A stretch of 64,000 nucleotides of DNA from Congeria kusceri. Taxonomy: Eukaryota > Mollusca > Bivalvia > Myida > Dreissenidae. The translations under genes were made by a program, and so were the position numbers. The DNA is taken from contig CM051028.1 of the NCBI GenBank assembly GCA_027627225.1, forward strand, positions 20,173,701-20,237,700, given 5' to 3'. The notes below the pieces were generated by a model. That model saw nothing but the letters and a program-made list of their open reading frames with translations. It did not search any database and was not told where the DNA came from. Below are positions 57,289-64,000 of this stretch, piece by piece (positions within the stretch are counted from its first letter, which is position 1; every line of letters begins with the position of its first letter).

Positions 57289-58182
57289 CGGGCTGGGCGA
57301 ATCGTAATTTTGGACCAAGTTAACCGGTCGCCAAATACCCGCGCGTACCCGGTATTGCACGTTTACACCCACTATGCACGAGTCCTTTTGCTAATTTATA
57401 ACGAATAATGGGTGACATTCATGAAGTTAAAGAAACTATGTCTATGAAAAGGGCACCAAGGGGACAACATTATTGAACAATCTGAATTGTTGATATTAAT
57501 AGTGTCATATTTGAATACGAAGGTTAAAATAGTAAACGCGTTATGGAAAGAAAAGCTAACGCACTCTGAGAAATATATTTTCGGTCGTGTTTGTTTGACC
57601 CGTTTCTTGATTACATTTTGACGTCAATATTTCAAGTATCATGTATGACCGTAGTTTGCACATGCATTCTTACAAGTCAGTATAGCCTGTTCGGTCAGTG
57701 CGTTGTCAATTGTTATTTGTACTTTCGACTCCGTGAGTTCGTTACCTACCTGGGTTTTCGTGTTGTTGTTTTTTTCAAGCAGTTTTTGCGTATTTTTTAT
57801 AAAAAATCTCTAAATGTAGTAAGTAAGTATTACTAAACTAAATGTATACGCCTGTATTTGTTCATTTCTAATATATAATAGCATTAGCAGTGCTGTGCGA
57901 TATTTTGTTTTGTAGTCAAAGTCCTTTTAATGGCGAACCGGATACTATCGCAAGACATATTCACGATACCGCTATTAAAATAAATACTAAAATTCACGTG
58001 TTTGGTGGAAACGAATTAAATGGAATTTCCAACACCTGCATAGCGCTTTCACGCCATTATCGTTATCGCTTATTCAGCAATCGCTCAATGAAAATCTTTG
58101 GTATCCTTGTAGGAAAAAATGTACCCCGTGTACTCGCCTTATCTTACCCGCTCGAGGGTACTCGGGTATCCGTCCAGTCCCT
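57289..58182. mobile_element. Possible hAT-like MITE with CCCG-rich ends
   Basis: The left end GGGCTGGGCGAATC…AATACCCGCGCGTACCC and the right end, reverse complemented, GGGACTGGACGGATACCCGA, then GTACCC are imperfect inverted repeats. There is no clear target duplication. The left part also contains ACTATGTCTATGAAAAGGGC (about 57433), related to a stretch near 60818. Short ORFs inside are not convincing. Confidence 0.4.
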
Positions 58183-58555
58183 AGTGTTAAACAAAGAATC
58201 ATATTTATATCATATTTTATTAAATTGCAGCCCATACACTCATTTGAATGACTATGGACGAAAATGATATATCGAAAATATAAGTACCATCCGAAGAGTA
58301 TACAATATTACGTGTATATTTATGTACATGTAAATGCTTATATGATGACACATTTGGTATCTTAACTACAGCCTATTTAACAGCGTACAACACAAAACAA
58401 CTAAAAAAAGATCAATAACGTTTGGAAACATGACAAACATAAGGAAATAAAGTAAATTGATTCAGCTATTAAACTACCTTGGGTAAACGGCATAAAAAGC
58501 TAATTATTTATGCACACATGTTTTGCCCCAGTTTCAGTCGACATTATAGGCGTCT
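58183..58555. other. 3' flank of locus D
   Basis: AT-rich, with no recognised feature. Confidence 0.35.
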
Positions 58556-59624
58556 CTAGCTTCTAAAAATGTACTCCGTTTTCAAAAACACGTCACTGAA
58601 CTGGTTGACTTCCGGTCGGTCGTCGGCATCGTATTTCCAGGCGTCGTCCATGATTGCCTCAATGGACCGGTTAACCACCGCGCCTTTTGGTATTTCCGGC
58701 ACGCAGCCCGTTTCGCTTACCTGCTTCTGAAGTTGCAACGTGTTGAGGCCCGGATATGGTTCCTCTTCGTATACAATCTCAAATACGATCAGCGCGAGGC
58801 TCCATATGTCAGCGCGCATCATGTCGCTCACATTCAAGGCTTCGCCTCGTAGCACTTCCGGTGCGGCATAGCGCGGCTGTCCAATCCCAGAAACGGTCGT
58901 TCTGCTTGTAGACAACGATGTCTCAGAATATTTTCTGACTAAGCTCAAGCCAAAATCGGAAATCTTCACAATAATGTCCCCGTGAGGTGACATCGTCATC
59001 AGGATGCTATCCAACTTAAGGTCACAGTGAGCGACGTTTTCTCCGTGCAAATAAATCAAGCCGAATCATATCTGACGGATAATTGTCAGTCGCTGATCGT
59101 CTTCCATGTTTGCCATGCCTTCGTCGATGTGAATAACGTCAAAGAGGGATTTCTTCATGTACTCCATCACGATACAAATATGGTCCGGCTCATTGCATGC
59201 ACCGATATACCGCACAATATTTGGATCATCGAATCTACGGAAGAGCTTAATAAGCTTGATTTCCTCCGTGAATCAATCCTTCTTCTTCCCTTCCAGTGTC
59301 CCGCTTTTCATCTCCTTCACAGCTACAGCAGTTCCCCGCAACTCTGTACTCTAAATGCACAACAGTAAATCTTCCTTCGCCTATCTTTTCACACAATTTC
59401 AGATCGGTAAAAGGGATGATTACATCGACGTCTGGCAATCTGTCCGTGGTTGTCGCCTCAGCTCCGTGTTCGTCGTACCATTCCGTTTCTGCCAGCTGGC
59501 GCATAAACCTGTCCACACAGTACATCGTTGCAATATGTTCGGCGTCTACGGTCTGATATTCCGGCATCGGTTCGATATGGTCAGGGCGGTAGTCGTCCAA
59601 GATATCGTCAGAAAATGTAAGGAC
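58556..59624 (-). pseudogene. Locus D, exon 2: broken kinase
   Basis: It starts at 59624 after a TTACAG acceptor, in the family phase, and is the closest match to locus A (shared EATTT, YDEHG, ACNEPDH). The glycine loop GEGRFTVV is followed by an insertion of about 4 nt near 59345 that shifts the frame. The VAVKEMK stretch is then readable in the new frame, but TGA codons fall at 59273-59275 and 59066-59068. A short in-frame duplication (IKL) lies in the alpha-C region. From 59059 to 58556 the frame is open: HCDLKLDS (catalytic Asn position lost), intact DFG, APE, DIWSLALIVFEI and the terminal part …YIFRS. It is a pseudogene, although the C-lobe is well preserved. Confidence 0.85.
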
Positions 59625-60081
59625 CTGTAATAAAAACACATAAGTTTAGACTGTTATATATTGTAAAAACACTGTTTATGAATCCAGAAAATCTTAAATC
59701 ATGCATTATTAAACACAGGATTGTGTATTAAAGGAAATGATACCATATCTACCTAAATCAAATTGTAAATCCTATTTACTTTATCGTGGTATTTGTAAGC
59801 CTCTTTGTTGTTTTCAGGAGTATTTACCAGATTTTACAAGGAAACTTGCACAAATAATCCTCTTACCTAATTCACCGCCAAAAGTGTGTTAATGTATGTA
59901 CATTGTTATAATGCGCTATTGGTACATCTACATGTCTTTTCCTTGTAAAATGCATCTTTTACGGTAATTCAATCAGGAACACAGTTCTCTAAATGAACTT
60001 AAGACCCTTCGGCATTCTAAATGAATATTGCTCTATTAAAGTATTATTATAACTTCTGAAATAAAGAAAACAAATCCTCAC
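59625..60081 (-). other. Locus D intron
   Basis: A 457-bp intron on the minus strand between donor GGG|GTGAGG (60082/60081) and acceptor TTACAG|GTCC (59625/59624). Both are phase 0 as in locus A. Confidence 0.7.
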
Positions 60082-60617
60082 CCCATTTGTATCACTGCTG
60101 CTGATGGCATTTTCAACTTCGGTCTGATCGGAGGAAACATTTCCAGTTTGGTATTTTGCGCTTGCTATACTATTCCCGGCGCATTTTCGATAGATTGACA
60201 TACTCCCCAATGGCTGTTCGACCCTTCCGGCACTTCGGTTTAACTTATTATCAACATATGTCCTGGATGAAGACGCGGACGGTTTGTTGGTGATTCCGGA
60301 CGTATTATTTTGCCGGAATTACCACCATTTGAAACCGACATGCTGCCTTTCGGGAGCGGTCCAAGAGATTGGTTTTCTGCGTTATCAAGAAATGTGTCCG
60401 GCGACCACGCATGGGCACAACTGCATTCATTTCCTGCACCAAATAAACCACTCTCACTCTCGGAAACAAAACCACTGCTTTTGATCTGTGTAGCACTAGA
60501 TGTGGTATAGCTACTTTTGCTACTAGATTGGCTTCTAAAAATGACATGAGTGCCTAAGGGTTTTCCCACCCGATCGACACGCCGATTATATGCGTTGTTT
60601 ACATACCCACGTGACAT
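60082..60617 (-). pseudogene. Locus D, exon 1: three YVDN repeats, frameshifted
   Basis: The ATG at 60617 lies 14 nt inside an exon with a TGTTTCAG acceptor (AG at 60633-60632). Repeat 1 is YVNNAYNRRVDRVGKPLG and repeat 2 is reduced (LDNAENQSLGPLPKGSM). A one-base change near 60305-60315 throws the frame to a stop at 60240-60242. Repeat 3 (YVDNKLNRSAGRVEQPLGSM) and the junction peptide ending SSDTNG are readable in the next frame up to the donor at 60082. It has three repeats where locus A has eight, so repeats were lost by deletion. Confidence 0.8.
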
Positions 60618-60631
60618 CCGTTCTGTTCAAA

Positions 60632-62924
60632 CTGAAACATTAAAATACTAAAGGCGATTTGATGAATATACTTGTAGTGTTAACTGAGGACTCTGGAAGT
60701 TCCAGTGACCTTAGTATTTAATTTCCAACTTCGGTTAAGGACAGAAAATTTTAGATTAAAACACTGGAAGACAATGTTCCAGACATCTACAGGATACTCC
60801 TCCCCTATTAAAGGGACTATGTCAACGAAAAGGGCCTCAAGGGGGTAATTTCTTTTTAAAAATCTGGAATTAAGGTGCGCACTTCCTAGTTGTCAAGTCT
60901 CGTACTTTTTTAAAAAGTATTACAAAATTTGAGAGTTGTTTCGTGTAATAAAACGTAAAATAAAGAGATATTATCATTATCAACCAACAGAAGTATGATG
61001 AGGTATTTTATTTTACTGCATTGCCACATCACTGTCCAACTTTATTGATAAAACTATTCATGCCGTCAGCTGAAGCAATAAATCATCGATTTTGTGATGT
61101 AATCTTCACTTAAAAAGACCAGTATTTTTTAATATAGCAAATGTTAAAAGAACAAGTATGAATAAAACACATCTAAGCCAATGTCAAGACGTTTTTATTA
61201 CAAATGTAACAATCAGAGCATGTCAACGCTACATCTACCAATTATTCATAACGAAATAATTAAAATGTCAAAATGCACTTGCTACAATCTTAATGCGTTA
61301 GCACGAATTAAAATACATTATTTCAACACATACACGATTGTAAATAATTAAATTAGCTAAAATAGTTGATATACAATCATTGACGGAATTCCGAATCACT
61401 GGTAGGGGTCACTTTAAGATTAATGGTTCTGAAATAATTACCATCCTCCCATTTCGATTTTAAGTAACTGGTATTTTAACAGCAGTACATTTGCAGTAAA
61501 TCACCAAAGTTTCCTATCTGTATGCTGATCCATCAACCGAAACGGGGTTTAATGAGTAATACATGTTGAAAAATCTACCTGAACACCGATTACAGAAACT
61601 ATGCTACGTTTTATTTATCGGTATTAAACATCGAACATGTCCGATTAATGGACACATTTAATGTGTCAATTAGTAAATAAATGTATATTCTGTATAATGT
61701 ATACATTAGAAAACATCTGCTTTCCAAATTACTGCAGAAAACACCAGTTATATCAACACATGCGTATTGGGGTGTTTCGGGTCACTTGAGCAGACATAAT
61801 TGTTGAAAGGGGGATATTATTATGTCAAGCAATTTTTTGTATTTTATTGATGGAATATCTCCATGGGCTGGTTGGGACAGTAGTCTTATGCACCATGTAA
61901 GACAATTATTTATTGACCAATATGAATTATTTGCTACACAAATAAAGTTATATTATAGGTATGCTTCTCATAGGTTTGATTTACCCTTCTATTAGTAATA
62001 AATAACATAACAGCTTTTCGTGGTATTTCAAACTGAAGACTGGTGCTAGCCATGGGGCGAACAAAGAAGACCCTTCAAGGTTATAATGTTTTCAGATATT
62101 TATCTCATTAATATTATTATTACAGTTGATCGATGTAAGCATGTATTGTATACGAGTATGTTATATGTATTGTATGTATTCAAAAGTTGTCAGATTGTTA
62201 AATCTGTCGTTTTTTATAGAAGCAGAGACTGTGAGTTCCGTATTAATTATTTTGTTTTTTTAACACTTTTATATACAATGATCTATAGTGTCCTCCACGT
62301 AATAGTTTAGAGTACCATTCAGCTTTAACGTTACAGATGACACATCATCATTATGTGTTCTGTTACTCTTATATTCTTAGGTTGTTAATTTTATCAATAT
62401 GATTATGATTGTTATCAAATGTTACTGGTGATACATGTATGTTTAGAAACCATGAATAATGAAACTACGTTAATTAATTTTGGATTGTTTATCGCATTTC
62501 GGTTAATGTACAGATTTCATTTATTTCGCGGATTATTTTAATTCTTTTAGCTGGTAATTTTATGTATAATTGTACCAATCAAAGGCATTGACAAACGTTG
62601 ATAAATTATAAGATGATTTATTGTTACAGTCTAACATCTAAATGACCAGGTAAGCTATATGGCTCTGGACCTGTTCATATATTGACCCACATCCTACATG
62701 AAATATAAATAAGATGACAAACAACGGAAAATTGTCAATAGGCCCTAACTGTTTTATTGTAATTATATGTTGTCCGGTTTTTAGAAATGAATATATCTTC
62801 CTAGTGGTGTTGTTTGACAACAACTAAGTCAGAGTGACAGTTAAAAATGCTTTTAAAACAAACCTTAAAAGAAACCATCGCACAAGTGTCAAGTAACCCG
62901 GAACACACATAAAACTATTTTTAG
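60632..62924. other. Intergenic upstream of locus D
   Basis: No copy of the locus A promoter module is found. GGGACTATGTCAACGAAAAG (about 60813) resembles a stretch near 57430 and marks a dispersed repeat. No gene or RNA is recognised. Confidence 0.35.
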
Positions 62925-63182
62925 CACAAAATTGAATGTTTTCACAACATTTTCAATATCCATTTTCAGAAAACGGAACACGTGTACAGAAAACGAATGT
63001 CTTTTTTATTATATTAAAAATAGTAGACTTTCGTCTCGGTTGCATGCGCCCGGGTTTTCGAAAGAACTATTTTTTGCACAAAATTGAATAAAGAAAGTCT
63101 CCGTTTCAATTTCCATTTTCAGAAACCGGAACACATGTACAGAAAACGAATGTCTTTTTTGTTATATAAAAACAGTAGACTA
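62925..63182. repeat. Direct repeat of about 105 bp, two copies
   Basis: Copies at about 62925-63030 and 63069-63182 share GCACAAAATTGAAT, CATTTTCAGAAA-CGGAACA and TGTACAGAAAACGAATGTCT, ending in A/T-rich AGTAGACT. About 40 bp of unrelated GC-richer sequence separates them. Confidence 0.7.
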
Positions 63183-63549
63183 ATTTACATTTTTATTATT
63201 TGTAATACATTTAATCTGTATAGAACTTTAATTATCGTTTCTGTCATATTACATCGCAAAAACAATCAAAGCACTGCACACACTAATTAACATATTTTAA
63301 TTTGCTTAAACAAACATTATACAATGTATTTAGTGAAGATGACATTTTGGACACTTTCGTACACTTATGCTGCTTGTACATGCACCCGCTTCACATGCAT
63401 CCGCTTGCGTCTGCGTTCTGCGCGCGCGGATATTGTGTCCGCGCTATGTAAACGGAAACCCTTTTAGATGAGTCTTCGTTTACGTTCTTTCTTTTGCAAA
63501 CCGGATTAACCTGTCGGAAATTGAGGAATTTAGCAGCTACTTGATTTTG
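63183..63549. other. Flank of the Harbinger-like ORF
   Basis: It contains a GC-rich stretch at about 63380-63450 with GCGCGCGCGG and repeated CCGCTT/CATGCA motifs, unlike the surrounding AT-rich DNA. It may be the promoter or terminal region of the transposase-like gene that follows. Confidence 0.35.
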
Positions 63550-63825
63550 ATGGCCGGCACAGTGTACGTTAAACAACGGAAGCGGAAAAGTAGATGGTGG
63601 GTAACAAATATTGTACGAAATCGTCAAGCATACGTGACTTATAACAACTTGGTACGCGAATTAGCGGTCAGTTATGATGAGTTCTTTTGCTACTTCCGGC
63701 TCAATAAACGACAATTTGGAGAAGTTATTACGAGTGTCGAGGCACTCGTACATGTACTAATAGTAGGTTATTTTAGTATTGTATTTTATTTCTATAGAAA
63801 GATTACAATCATTATTAATGCATGA
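63550..63825 (+). CDS. PIF/Harbinger transposase-like N-terminus (partial)
   Basis: From ATG 63550 the peptide has a basic start, then RWWV (about residues 16-19), a short linker, YNNLVREL and SYDEFFCYFRLNKRQFGEVI. This order is the N-terminal signature of PIF/Harbinger transposases and HARBI1-like proteins, which lies before the DDE nuclease. After about 60 residues the similarity ends. A GTAGGT donor-like site near 63764 may start an intron, so the in-frame continuation to 63825 is probably intronic. The catalytic domain, if present, is beyond the window. It could be an active transposase gene, a domesticated gene or a fragment. Confidence 0.5.
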   Translation: MAGTVYVKQRKRKSRWWVTNIVRNRQAYVTYNNLVRELAVSYDEFFCYFRLNKRQFGEVITSVEALVHVLIVGYFSIVFYFYRKITIIINA

Positions 63826-64000
63826 TTCTGAAGAAAACAACACTAATCATTGATCAACACTGGCTTAAAGACGGTTTCGGTAGTTTTTTCAGCTCATCTT
63901 TTCGCGCATCAGTGGAGATGATTTAAATCTTCAAAATGAGAAGTGTCTTGACAGATAATAATATATATTAAATATTTTGTACTCTGTAATTATTAAATAG
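63826..64000. other. Right edge, nothing recognised
   Basis: AT-rich sequence, possibly an intron of the transposase-like gene. Confidence 0.3.

Noticed and set aside
57890..58267. 125-codon plus-strand ORF
   Set aside because: No recognisable domain. It starts inside and runs out of an inverted-repeat element, so it is likely to be chance.

Overview
This is a gene-poor, AT-rich animal nuclear window. Genes carry GT-AG introns, and the intergenic DNA is full of tRNA-derived SINEs, foldback elements, LINEs and an LTR retrotransposon. The Mab-21 relic with its molluscan-style C-terminal part, and the style of the dispersed repeats, suggest a lophotrochozoan, most likely a bivalve mollusc. That assignment is inference.

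The single-copy signal is a four-member gene family, called A to D here. Each locus pairs an upstream exon coding for serine/glycine-linked 'YVDN...NR..GRVG.P.G' repeats with a downstream exon coding for a complete TKL-like protein kinase. Where both splice sites can be read, a phase-0 intron joins them into one protein. Locus A (377-3100, minus) is intact: 8 repeats plus a kinase, 717 residues. Locus B (13427-16511, minus) has open but decaying repeats and an altered kinase with a hydrophobic C-terminal tail. Locus C (26327-28491, plus) and locus D (58556-60617, minus) are pseudogenes. A groups with D, and B groups with C. B and C share a nearly identical 230-bp block in opposite orientation. 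A TATA-type promoter module lies upstream of A near 5.5 kb, and an orphan copy lies near 10.5 kb.

The region 32.0-49.2 kb is one Ty3/gypsy-type LTR retrotransposon. In order it has: LTR, primer site, gag, a probable -1 frameshift site, pol, an extra ORF3 in the env position (two C2H2 fingers plus a Pro/Ser-rich region, entered through a likely splice acceptor), polypurine tract and LTR. A 7.0-kb L1/Tx1-type LINE is inserted in its RNase H domain, with an 8-bp target duplication and a poly(A) tail. The 3' part of the element plus its flank (about 3.8 kb) is tandemly duplicated, giving a third LTR at 51.8-53.0 kb and two alleles of a 35-bp minisatellite.

Other content: a decayed Mab-21/cGAS-like pseudogene (19.35-20.58 kb), several MITE-like inverted-repeat elements, a 273-bp satellite (29.2-29.9 kb), a degenerate LINE fragment (56.2-57.3 kb, minus) and the start of a PIF/Harbinger-transposase-like gene at the right edge (63550 onward). 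Most of the remaining sequence shows nothing recognisable.
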